NCBI RefSeq assembly: GCF_001050135.1 | Contig: NZ_CP012040.1 | Location: 124,001 to 188,000, forward strand | Length of the DNA stretch: 64,000 nt | Origin: Cyclobacterium amurskyense | GTDB lineage: Bacteria > Bacteroidota > Bacteroidia > Cytophagales > Cyclobacteriaceae | Direction: 5' to 3' | In this document: positions 1 to 7,580 of the stretch, piece after piece | Numbering within the stretch: position 1 is the first letter of the stretch | Layout of the letters: each line of letters opens with the position of its first letter | The notes under the pieces: model-generated | Told to the model about the DNA's origin: nothing | The model's database searches: none | What the model saw: the letters and a program-made list of their open reading frames with translations, nothing else | Position numbers and translations under genes: made by a program

Positions 1-1
1 T

Positions 2-535
2 CTCCACTTATATGATCCTTTATTCAAAAACATTCTCTTTGAAAGTAAATTTTCAGCCCTGGCTGCTGAGCTACTGGGTGAAAAAGTAGTAGGTAAGACA
101 GTGGAATTTTTTAATAAGCCTGCCAAAATCGGAAAAGCAACTCCTCCTCATCAAGACGGGTATTATTTTATGCTGAATCCCATGTCAGCTGTCACCTTCT
201 GGATTTCCCTAGAGGAAGTGGATAAAGACAATGGTTGGGTGAGCTATGTCAAAGGTTCTCATTTGAATGGTGTGAGAACACATAGAAAATCCGGAACCAT
301 AGGCTTTTCTCAGGAAATCGTAGATTTTGGAACACCTTCGGATCTAGAAAATGAAGAGTTTATAGCAACAAATCCTGGAGATGTATTGGTTCATCATGCC
401 CTTACTATCCACCGAGCAGCACCAAACACCAGTATAAATAGAAGTAGGAAAGCCTTAGGACTGATTTATTTTGGAGAATCCGCCAAAGAAGACCTCATTG
501 CCAAAAAAGCTTACATAGCCTCCTTAAACAAATAA
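2..535 (+). CDS. PhyH-family Fe(II)/2-oxoglutarate dioxygenase (5' end outside window)
   Basis: The reading frame is open to the left edge, so the N-terminus lies outside the window; the GTG at 101 is internal, not the start. The protein resembles the phytanoyl-CoA dioxygenase (PhyH) family, which hydroxylates organic substrates using non-heme iron, O2 and 2-oxoglutarate. The HxD iron motif is visible as HQDG, just after PPHQDGYYF. The distal His is in the DVLVHHALTIHRA segment, followed by an Arg-containing stretch (NRSRKALG) where the 2-oxoglutarate carboxylate is usually held. There is no sign of export in the visible part. The stop lies 5 bp before the symporter gene, so it is probably the first visible member of the operon running to 6463. 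The substrate is unknown; the operon suggests a small catabolite or amino/sugar acid. Confidence 0.85.
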   Translation, partial: LHLYDPLFKNILFESKFSALAAELLGEKVVGKTVEFFNKPAKIGKATPPHQDGYYFMLNPMSAVTFWISLEEVDKDNGWVSYVKGSHLNGVRTHRKSGTIGFSQEIVDFGTPSDLENEEFIATNPGDVLVHHALTIHRAAPNTSINRSRKALGLIYFGESAKEDLIAKKAYIASLNK

Positions 536-540
536 TATCA

Positions 541-3039
541 ATGTATCACTCCTTAAGAATATTTGCTTATTTAAGCTTCCTTTTAATCACTTCGATGGTC
601 CTCTTTTCTTGTGGAGAAAAAAACAATATGCTCTCAGAAGAGGATAAAAATCTTTCTTATGAGGTGCTGAACAAGGTGATGCAGGAGGAAGAACAATGGG
701 TGAAAGTTCATGCTGCCGAGTATAAATTACAAGTAGGGCTACCTGAGGGGGTGTACGATACATTTTTAAAGCAACTTGCTTTGTATGAAAATCAGGCTCC
801 CTATAGAATTGGCATCTGGAGAGTATTGGCTAAATCTGCTCCTACAGAAGCTGAAAGACAGCAATACATAGACAAAATCATAGCCGTATTTAACGATACA
901 GAAGCCAGCGACAGAATACATGCAGCAGAAACCTTAGCCAAGTTGGGCGTCCCCGTCAGTACTTTAGCCAAAGCTACCACGGACAAAATCCTTAAAGGAG
1001 AAAAAGGAAGTCTTTGGGTATATACCCTTTGGGCCAGTATGCAAGGCCAAGAAAAATCTAACAACCCAATGCTAGAAGCCTTGCTATTAGGCATCGAAGA
1101 GGAAATCCCTAGACTACAAGCTGCCTATGCCCTGAAAATTGAAGGAAATATTTCAGAAGAAAGATGGGAATCCCTTGCGACAATGGCACTCGATGAACCC
1201 AGTTCTTCCATTGCAAAAATTCACCTGCTTACTGCCGCTTACTATTGGGCAGGACCTGAACATCAAAAGTCTGAGTCCTATAAAAAAATTGAAGATTTAA
1301 TATTTGCCCTACAGCAGTCCGATAATAAAGGCGATAGAATGGCATTGGCATTAACGATCGCACATAAGGGGGATTGGTCCCATCAATCCATATTGCTAGG
1401 GTACCTACGTAACGACAATCCCATTGGTACTGAGATTAATGCTGAAACCAAAGCTTCAAATGCCGATGTGATGGCAACTGCAGCTTTTGCCTTGCTTCAC
1501 ATGGAGCAAACAACCCACCAATTGTCCACCATAGATTGGGCTATCGTTCTGATCTATATGCTTGGAATGATGGTAATTGGATACATCTTCTCAAAGAAAA
1601 ATAAAAATGAAAAGGATTTTTTATTAGGCGGTGGCAAGATGAATCCTATAGCTGTAGGTTTATCGCTTTTTGCTACTTTGCTAAGTTCATTAAGTTACCT
1701 GTCTTCCCCTGGAGAGATGATCAAATATGGCCCTGTCATTTTCTCAGGCGTATTGGCTTTTCCTCTTATCTATTATATAGTTGGTTGGTTTCTGATTCCA
1801 CGCTTTATGAAACTAAAAGTGACCTCTGCCTATGAAATTCTAGAGATCAATTTGGGGGTAAGCATACGTTTATTGGCTACCTTTTTCTTTTTATCCCTGC
1901 GTTTCCTATGGATGGGCACCATTATTTTCATCACTGTAAATACAGCAATCATTTCAATTTTTGGCTTTGAAGACAGTACCTCCAACATTATCTGGATAAG
2001 TTTTATTTTAATTGGCGTAACCATTATTTATACCACCATGGGTGGTTTGAAGGCTGTGGTATTTACAGATGTGATTCAATCTTGCGTTTTGCTGGGAGGA
2101 GCCTTGCTAACCATTGTTTTGATAAGTGTTTATTTTGGTTCAGCTACTTCATGGATACCGACACATTGGCTGGATCATTGGGGTGAATACAAATGGGGTA
2201 TAGATGCCAGGGAACGTTTAAGCATAGGGAACGCCTTACTGATGACAGTTATTTGGTATGTGGCTTCATCGGGTTCTGACCAAATGTCCATTCAGCGTTT
2301 TCTTGCAACGGAAAATATTCAAACAGCCAGAAAAACCTTTGCCGTTTCATTGATCACCTCCTTTGTAGCTCAATTCCTTTTGGGACTCGTTGGCCTTGCT
2401 GTGCTGGCCTACTTCTTGGACAATCCACAATTCCTTGCTGCCGGAGAGTCGGTATCCACCCATGCTGACATTTTATTTCCAAAGTTCATACTTGTAGGTC
2501 TACCCATAGGTATTTCAGGCTTAGTGGCTGCCGGAATTCTTGCTGCAGCCATGTCTAGCTTGTCCTCTGGATTAAGTGCAACCTCCTCTGTCATCTCAGA
2601 AGACCTCATCAAAAGATTTTCAAGGAAATCAAAACCAAAAAAGGTAGACCAGCTGAAAAGAATACGAATGCTTTCTTTATTTGTTGGAATCTTTACCCTT
2701 GCTTTAAGCCTGTTAATTAGTGAGGTTGAAGGAAATCTTTATGATGTAATCGTCAAAGTGGTAAACCTATTCGTCTCTCCTCTATTTGTTCTGTTTTTCA
2801 TGGCACTATTTATTCCATTTGCAACAGCCAGAGGAGTATTCCTTGGAGGTTTGGTGAGTATTGGCATTGCTATAGCCATCGCCTTTTATAAATTTATGGA
2901 CATAGAAGTACTCTTTATTACCCCTGCTTCCCTTTTCTCAGGTATAGCAGCAGGCATAGTATTCAGTTATATTGACCATAAATTTTTAGGGAATCAAGAT
3001 ACCATGCAGAAAAGAAGTGAGAAAATAATGGGAAAATGA
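541..3039 (+). CDS. Lipoprotein-signal HEAT-repeat domain fused to a sodium:solute symporter (SSS family)
   Basis: This 832-residue protein has three parts. Residues 1-24 form a signal peptide with lipobox LFSC (Cys24). Residues about 30-325 are alpha-helical HEAT-like repeats, with recurring short motifs such as HAAETLAKLG, RLQAAYALK and ATAAFALL. From about residue 330 a multi-spanning sodium:solute symporter domain follows. It includes the early segment LFATLLSSLSYLSSPGE and a small-residue-rich helix near residue 670 (AAGILAAAMSSLSSGLSAT). Ordinary SSS transporters are about 450-600 residues, so roughly 300 residues are added. If the lipobox is used, the repeat domain would sit outside the inner membrane, tethered to the carrier, perhaps as a substrate-binding or protein-docking module (inference). 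It overlaps the next gene by the ATGA at 3036-3039, suggesting translational coupling. The substrate is unknown. Confidence 0.88.
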   Translation: MYHSLRIFAYLSFLLITSMVLFSCGEKNNMLSEEDKNLSYEVLNKVMQEEEQWVKVHAAEYKLQVGLPEGVYDTFLKQLALYENQAPYRIGIWRVLAKSAPTEAERQQYIDKIIAVFNDTEASDRIHAAETLAKLGVPVSTLAKATTDKILKGEKGSLWVYTLWASMQGQEKSNNPMLEALLLGIEEEIPRLQAAYALKIEGNISEERWESLATMALDEPSSSIAKIHLLTAAYYWAGPEHQKSESYKKIEDLIFALQQSDNKGDRMALALTIAHKGDWSHQSILLGYLRNDNPIGTEINAETKASNADVMATAAFALLHMEQTTHQLSTIDWAIVLIYMLGMMVIGYIFSKKNKNEKDFLLGGGKMNPIAVGLSLFATLLSSLSYLSSPGEMIKYGPVIFSGVLAFPLIYYIVGWFLIPRFMKLKVTSAYEILEINLGVSIRLLATFFFLSLRFLWMGTIIFITVNTAIISIFGFEDSTSNIIWISFILIGVTIIYTTMGGLKAVVFTDVIQSCVLLGGALLTIVLISVYFGSATSWIPTHWLDHWGEYKWGIDARERLSIGNALLMTVIWYVASSGSDQMSIQRFLATENIQTARKTFAVSLITSFVAQFLLGLVGLAVLAYFLDNPQFLAAGESVSTHADILFPKFILVGLPIGISGLVAAGILAAAMSSLSSGLSATSSVISEDLIKRFSRKSKPKKVDQLKRIRMLSLFVGIFTLALSLLISEVEGNLYDVIVKVVNLFVSPLFVLFFMALFIPFATARGVFLGGLVSIGIAIAIAFYKFMDIEVLFITPASLFSGIAAGIVFSYIDHKFLGNQDTMQKRSEKIMGK

Positions 3040-4151
3040 AAGTCATAAGACAAGGAGTACTACCAAGGATAGGTGAACTTAGTTACTTAAAGAGTAACAC
3101 CTTCCCTAATATTGCATTGCTTCCTTCTGGAAGAATACTGGCCGGATACAGGGCAGGAGAAATTAAAACAGACCCCGTACATCAAAAAGCTTTATTGACC
3201 TGGTCAGATGATGGAGGACTGACCTGGAGAGAAGCCTTTGAACCTTTCCAGCTCAAACCCATAGATGGAAAGCCAGGCAGGGCACATTCCTTGTATTTAT
3301 TACCATTAGACGGAGAAAATGTACTACTAGTAGCCAATTGGGTGGATCACTCAGAGCCCAATCAACCCTTTTACGAACCATCCAATCAACACCTAAAGGA
3401 TACACGGATTTTTCATTGTCTATCTCAAGACAATGGTGCTACCTGGAGCGAGCCAAAATTTATGGACACTTCCAAAGCCAATGGACCTACTCCATTAACA
3501 GGAGCTCCACTTATGCTGGCAGACGGTAGGATTGCCTGCCAATTTGAGATCAATAAATATGCACAGGATCCTAAACCTTGGATACATAGGTCTGCACTTA
3601 TTTTTTCCAGAGACCTTGGGAAAACTTGGGGAGAAATGATTGAAGTAACCAACTATCCTCAGAAATTCTTTTGGGACCAACGCCCTGCTGTGATGAAGGA
3701 ATCGGGCAAACTGATCAACTTCTTTTGGACTTTTGATGGGGTTAGCCAGTCTTATAAAAACATTCATGCTTCCCTATCCTCAGACTTCGGTAATAGCTGG
3801 TCCCTACCCTATGACACTGGCATCTATGGACAACCCGGTAGCCCGGTGGACATGGGGGAAAAAGGTATATTCACCATTGATATTGATCGAAGAAAAGCCC
3901 CAGTCATCACTATCAGGAACAGCCATGATGATGGAAAATCTTACCCAAAATCCTTTCCCTTGTACAAGCAACCTGGAAAAGGGCAAGACAGTGAAAACAT
4001 GGAATTAAATCAGGCCTGGGATGAAATGTATCGTTTTACTACAGGTCATCCCCATCTGCTAAAAATTAGTGCGGATAAATTATGGGCCTATTTTTATACA
4101 GGAAGTAGTACGGACAACACCTCTATTCATTGGATGGAATTTCAAATATGA
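3036..4151 (+). CDS. Sialidase-fold (Asp-box/BNR) protein without signal peptide
   Basis: A 371-residue beta-propeller of the sialidase superfamily. Five Asp-box-like motifs (S-x-D-x-G-x-T/S-W) are visible: SDDGGLTW near residue 56, SQDNGATW near 129, SRDLGKTW near 190, SSDFGNSW near 247 and a degenerate SHDDGKSY near 295. Secreted bacterial sialidases carry a leader; this one starts directly with MKVIRQGVLPRIG and has no signal peptide or membrane segment, so it should act in the cytoplasm. I could not assign the arginine triad and Tyr/Glu nucleophile of true sialidases, so sialidase activity should not be assumed. It starts at the ATGA overlap with the symporter and ends in an ATGA overlap with the amidohydrolase-aminotransferase gene. 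Its substrate is therefore probably what the symporter imports. Confidence 0.8.
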   Translation: MKVIRQGVLPRIGELSYLKSNTFPNIALLPSGRILAGYRAGEIKTDPVHQKALLTWSDDGGLTWREAFEPFQLKPIDGKPGRAHSLYLLPLDGENVLLVANWVDHSEPNQPFYEPSNQHLKDTRIFHCLSQDNGATWSEPKFMDTSKANGPTPLTGAPLMLADGRIACQFEINKYAQDPKPWIHRSALIFSRDLGKTWGEMIEVTNYPQKFFWDQRPAVMKESGKLINFFWTFDGVSQSYKNIHASLSSDFGNSWSLPYDTGIYGQPGSPVDMGEKGIFTIDIDRRKAPVITIRNSHDDGKSYPKSFPLYKQPGKGQDSENMELNQAWDEMYRFTTGHPHLLKISADKLWAYFYTGSSTDNTSIHWMEFQI

Positions 4152-6463
4152 CCCTAGCCCAAAATAACAAACCCTGGCAATTACGCTCTGAAGACTTGTC
4201 TGCAATAGAAGCACTGGACTCTTTTATTACTGAGAAGTTCTTTGACATTCATGCCCATTGGTATAGGAAAGCTGACCTAAATGCTCCTGAGAATAGTTTT
4301 TGGAACAGTGGCCCGGAGATAGCTGGTTATGGGCAGTGGGAAGATTATACCCAACAATTGCTTCCAAAAGCTTCCCTCCTGGGTGGCTTGTTTTTCCCTG
4401 CCCCCTTGCCTAAGGTTAATTTATCCGCCGCCAATCAATTCCTGTTTGATGAACTGGAAAAGTCAACCTTATCCAGAGGATTGATACTGGTGAAACCGGA
4501 AACCTCCCAAAAAGAATTGGAGCTGGGGCTTTCACATGCCAAAGTAGTCGGATTCAAACCCTACCATGTGTATGGTACCGAAACTCCAACTTCTCAGTCG
4601 GGCATAACAGGATTTTTACCAGAACCTATCTGGGCTACGGCGCATGAACACGGAGCAGTAATCATGTTGCACATCATGAAGGACAAGGCCTTGCTTGATC
4701 CTAAAAACTGCGAAGACATTCAAAGACTCTGTTTGAAATACCCCAATGTAAAATTGATTCTGGCGCATTGTGGGAGAAGTTTTCATGCCTTGCATGCTGA
4801 AGGGGCAAAATTCCTGAACAGCATTCCTAATATTTGGTTTGACATGTCAGGGATCTGTGAAATGCAGGCAATATTACCCATATTGAAATACTTCGGTCCG
4901 GAAAAATTAATGTTTGGTACTGACTTCCCGGTCTCACAAATCCGAGGAAAATGTATAAGTATAGGCAATGGTTTTATTTGGTTGGATGAAAACAATTGCA
5001 ATTGGGACCAAGCATGGGGCAAACCTACCTTGGTAGGTTTAGAGTCCCTCAACGCCTTGAAGGAAGCTGCGAATAATTTTGGCCTAGATAAATCGGATCT
5101 GGGTTTAATATTTTGGGGAAATGCCATGCATTTACTCGGGCTAAATGAGCATTCGCCAACAACTAATCAAGCTTATTACAAACATGCAAAAACCAGAATC
5201 CCCGGAGGTACCCAGCTACTAAGCAAAAGACCTGAAAACATGGCGCCCAATCATTGGCCACCCTATTTCAAAAAAGCTTCAGGATGTGAGATTTGGGATT
5301 TGGATGGGAAACACTTTTATGACTTCTCCACCAATGCCGTGGGTTCTTGTATTTTGGGTTATGCCCACCCTGAAATAAATAAGGCCATAATTAAAAAAGT
5401 AAACCTAGGGAATATGTGTTCGCTCAACCCTCCTGAGGAGGTAGCATTGGCAGACAAACTCTGTGCTATTCATCCTTGGGCAGATCAAGCCAGGTTTGTC
5501 AGAGGCGGTGGAGAAGCCTGTGCAGTGGCAGTAAGAATCGCGAGAGCAACTATCGGCAGGGATAAAATCGCCCTTTGTGGTTACCATGGCTGGCAGGACT
5601 GGTACCTAGCCGCGAACCTGGGAGAAAATGATGCCCTCAAAGGCCATTTATTACCCGGATTAAGTCCCGAAGGTGTTCCTGATGCGCTGAGAAATACAAC
5701 TTTCCCGTTCAAATACAATGACCTGGAGGCCTTTCAGGAAATCATAGACCAACAACCGGACCTGGCAGCAGTGATAATGGAACCTTGCAGGTATGAAAAT
5801 CCTGCTCCAGGTTTTTTGGAAGCCATCAGGTCCATCACCAAGAAACATGGAATCTTGCTGATCATGGACGAGATTACAGTGGGTTGGCGTTTGCATTTTG
5901 GTGGCATGCATTTGAAGTATGGCATTGAACCCGACATGGCTGTTTTTGCCAAAGCTTTAGGAAATGGGTGTCCCATTGGGGCAGTTATAGGAAGCAAGGC
6001 TGCCATGGAAGGAGCTCAGCGATCCTTTATCAGTAGCACTTATTGGACAGAGAGTTTGGGTTCAGTAGCCGCATTGGCCACCATTGCTGAAATGGAGAAG
6101 CAGGATGTCCAAAAGGCCATTGAGCATTCTGGCCAACAAGTTCAGGGAATCTTGCAAACAACCGCTACTAGTGAAAACCTTCCCCTACAAGTCAAAGGCT
6201 TCCCTGCTTTGACAAGCTTTAGTTTTGACCATCCTGAAAGTGAAATGTTAAGAACCATCTTTACCCAACAGATGCTTTCCAAAGGCTTTCTTGCAGGCAC
6301 TTCCTTTTACCCTACGCTTGCCCACAATGAAAAAATCATCGCTGCCTACAAACAGGCCTTGGCAGAAACCTTTGGAAGCTTAAGTCAGGTCATAAAAGAG
6401 AACAGTTTTGAAAAATGGCCCAAAGAAGAAAAGGCCCATAGTGGTTTTTCGCGGCTGTTGTAG
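4148..6463 (+). CDS. Bifunctional fusion: amidohydrolase-2 domain plus class III (glutamate-1-semialdehyde aminotransferase-like) PLP domain
   Basis: I start the gene at ATG 4148, which overlaps the previous stop as ATGA, rather than at the in-frame TTG 4130. Residues about 25-330 are an amidohydrolase-2 TIM barrel. It has the metal motif HAH (in FDIHAHW, near residue 32), LILAHCGRS near 205 and the terminal Asp in FGTDFPVS near 257. Residues about 340-771 are a class III aminotransferase. IPGGTQLLSKRP and WDLDGKHFYDF mark its N-terminus, the cofactor Asp is in MDEITVGWR near 573, and the PLP lysine is in FAKALGNGCPIGA near 602. The usual SGTEA-like phosphate loop is replaced by RGGGEACAVA. 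No leader is present, so it is cytoplasmic. The fusion suggests consecutive deamination or transamination and hydrolysis or decarboxylation of one metabolite (inference). The domain assignments are firm; the substrate is unknown. Confidence 0.88.
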   Translation: MTLAQNNKPWQLRSEDLSAIEALDSFITEKFFDIHAHWYRKADLNAPENSFWNSGPEIAGYGQWEDYTQQLLPKASLLGGLFFPAPLPKVNLSAANQFLFDELEKSTLSRGLILVKPETSQKELELGLSHAKVVGFKPYHVYGTETPTSQSGITGFLPEPIWATAHEHGAVIMLHIMKDKALLDPKNCEDIQRLCLKYPNVKLILAHCGRSFHALHAEGAKFLNSIPNIWFDMSGICEMQAILPILKYFGPEKLMFGTDFPVSQIRGKCISIGNGFIWLDENNCNWDQAWGKPTLVGLESLNALKEAANNFGLDKSDLGLIFWGNAMHLLGLNEHSPTTNQAYYKHAKTRIPGGTQLLSKRPENMAPNHWPPYFKKASGCEIWDLDGKHFYDFSTNAVGSCILGYAHPEINKAIIKKVNLGNMCSLNPPEEVALADKLCAIHPWADQARFVRGGGEACAVAVRIARATIGRDKIALCGYHGWQDWYLAANLGENDALKGHLLPGLSPEGVPDALRNTTFPFKYNDLEAFQEIIDQQPDLAAVIMEPCRYENPAPGFLEAIRSITKKHGILLIMDEITVGWRLHFGGMHLKYGIEPDMAVFAKALGNGCPIGAVIGSKAAMEGAQRSFISSTYWTESLGSVAALATIAEMEKQDVQKAIEHSGQQVQGILQTTATSENLPLQVKGFPALTSFSFDHPESEMLRTIFTQQMLSKGFLAGTSFYPTLAHNEKIIAAYKQALAETFGSLSQVIKENSFEKWPKEEKAHSGFSRLL

Positions 6464-6467
6464 GTGG

Positions 6468-6605
6468 GATTTGCGGAAATGGGAATTTATGGCTGAATGG
6501 CTGAAGTTGAAATGGGCTGACTCAATTGAAAGTTAGTAACGAACCCATCAATCCTGAAAGTACAAAATCCCTCCGCCGCGGCGGAGGGACCAAGGGGGAT
6601 TTTTC
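6468..6605. repeat. Dispersed repeat copy 1 with 20-bp perfect GC palindrome
   Basis: The repeat starts just after the stop of the preceding operon. It runs from GGATTTGCGGAAATGGGAAT to GGGGGATTTTT and contains the perfect palindrome CCCTCCGCCGCGGCGGAGGG at 6569-6588. A second, diverged copy lies at 7410-7548 in the same orientation, so the two flank the DinB-like gene. The hairpin followed by a short T run could also terminate the upstream operon. The rest of 6464-6703 holds no gene that I can see. Confidence 0.8.
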
Positions 6606-6703
6606 ACGTAAACATTTTATAGTTTAAGCTTATGATAATTGGACAGCCCATAGAAATACAAAAATAATTCCCGAACTTTAGCTTTAATCCAAACCCAAAA
6701 ACA

Positions 6704-7222
6704 ATGAAAAAAACAAACATTCTACTAACCGCTCTTTTTCTTCTTATTGGAATGGCGAGTAGCCATGCCCAAACTACCATGGAAGAGTTTCTGGCCAAAT
6801 GGGAAAACAGCAAGGCTTTTACCCTTGAAGCCATTGATAAAATGCCTGATGACAAGTTAGACGATAAACTCCATGAATCTGCCATGTCTTTCAGGGAGCA
6901 AATCACACACATAGGTGCTGCTGCAGCCAATATCTCAAAGGGATTTTTGCTAGGTGGTGAAATGGATTTCGATCCTTCTGCAAAGCCTCAAACCAAAGCA
7001 GAGATGAAAGAATTTATCAATAATGCTTATGACTATGGTAAAAAGACCATTGCTTCCCTTTCCGAAGCACAATTATCCGAAAAAATAGATTCTTTTGCCG
7101 GAAAAATCACCCGTAGACAAATGGTAGGATTGCTGGATGACCATACTACTCACCATAGAGGTGCAGCCATAGCTTATATAAGGGCGCAAGGCATTGACCC
7201 TCCGGGTTATAGAGGTATTTAA
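6704..7222 (+). CDS. Secreted DinB-like four-helix metal-binding protein
   Basis: The protein has 172 residues, with a signal peptide at about 1-22 (MKKTNILLTA... SHAQ) and a DinB/YfiT-like four-helix bundle. Putative metal ligands are His69 (REQITHIG), His147 and His151 (DDHTTHHRGA), the usual H plus H-x3-H pattern of this superfamily. Members often act as metal-dependent thiol transferases or have unknown activity; the export signal places this one in the periplasm, where bacillithiol-type chemistry is less obvious. It is monocistronic: the upstream operon ends 240 bp earlier and the downstream gene is on the other strand. Its position between two repeat copies is noted elsewhere. The family call is good, the function unknown. 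Confidence 0.82.
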   Translation: MKKTNILLTALFLLIGMASSHAQTTMEEFLAKWENSKAFTLEAIDKMPDDKLDDKLHESAMSFREQITHIGAAAANISKGFLLGGEMDFDPSAKPQTKAEMKEFINNAYDYGKKTIASLSEAQLSEKIDSFAGKITRRQMVGLLDDHTTHHRGAAIAYIRAQGIDPPGYRGI

Positions 7223-7241
7223 TTTCTCTAGCGGTGGCTGA

Positions 7242-7295
7242 GCGGAGCCGAAGCCTTAGGGGTACATACTCAAATTCCTATTCCTTCGGCTCCGC
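7242..7295. repeat. Inverted repeat with 12-bp perfect arms
   Basis: Arms GCGGAGCCGAAG (7242-7253) and CTTCGGCTCCGC (7284-7295) are separated by 30 bp. There is no following T tract, so it is not a typical intrinsic terminator. It lies 20 bp after the DinB-like stop codon. Beyond this inverted repeat, and the CCGATTTTGATCGG-type short palindrome near 7373, nothing was seen in 7296-7409. Confidence 0.7.
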
Positions 7296-7409
7296 ATAGG
7301 ATCCGGTAATTGGGAGACCTTCTAATGAAATAACACACTGATAAACAGTGATATATCTGTACAAATCCCTCCCGATTTTGATCGGAACAGGCTTTGCCCT
7401 CTTGTCAAG

Positions 7410-7548
7410 GGGGAGTTGCGGAAATGGGAATTTTAGATTGAATGGCTGATTTGATACGGGCTGAATTAATGTAAATCAGTTACGACACTATCATTCCTGA
7501 AAGCACAAAAAGCCCTCCGCCGTGGCGGAGGGACAGAGGGGGATTTTT
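7410..7548. repeat. Dispersed repeat copy 2 with near-perfect GC palindrome
   Basis: This is the second copy of the repeat at 6468-6605, colinear with it: GGAGTTGCGGAAATGGGAAT, then GAATGGCTGA, TCCTGAAAG and the palindrome CCCTCCGCCGTGGCGGAGGG at 7513-7532, ending GGGGGATTTTTTT. The single change at the palindrome centre (CGCG to CGTG) and scattered differences show independent divergence. It lies 33 bp from the stop codon of the convergent hydrolase gene, so it could serve as a two-way terminator. Confidence 0.8.
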
Positions 7549-7580
7549 TTCCGTGATATTTTAATCCTTGAGATTCAAAC

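Noticed and set aside
4130..4147. Earlier start of the amidohydrolase-aminotransferase gene at 4130
   Set aside because: The codon is TTG. ATG 4148 forms an ATGA overlap like the one used by the preceding gene pair.
3036..4151. Calling the Asp-box protein a true sialidase
   Set aside because: No leader and no identifiable arginine triad or Tyr/Glu nucleophile. Asp boxes alone define the fold, not the activity.
7242..7295. Intrinsic terminator of the DinB-like gene
   Set aside because: Perfect arms but a 30-nt loop and no T tract.
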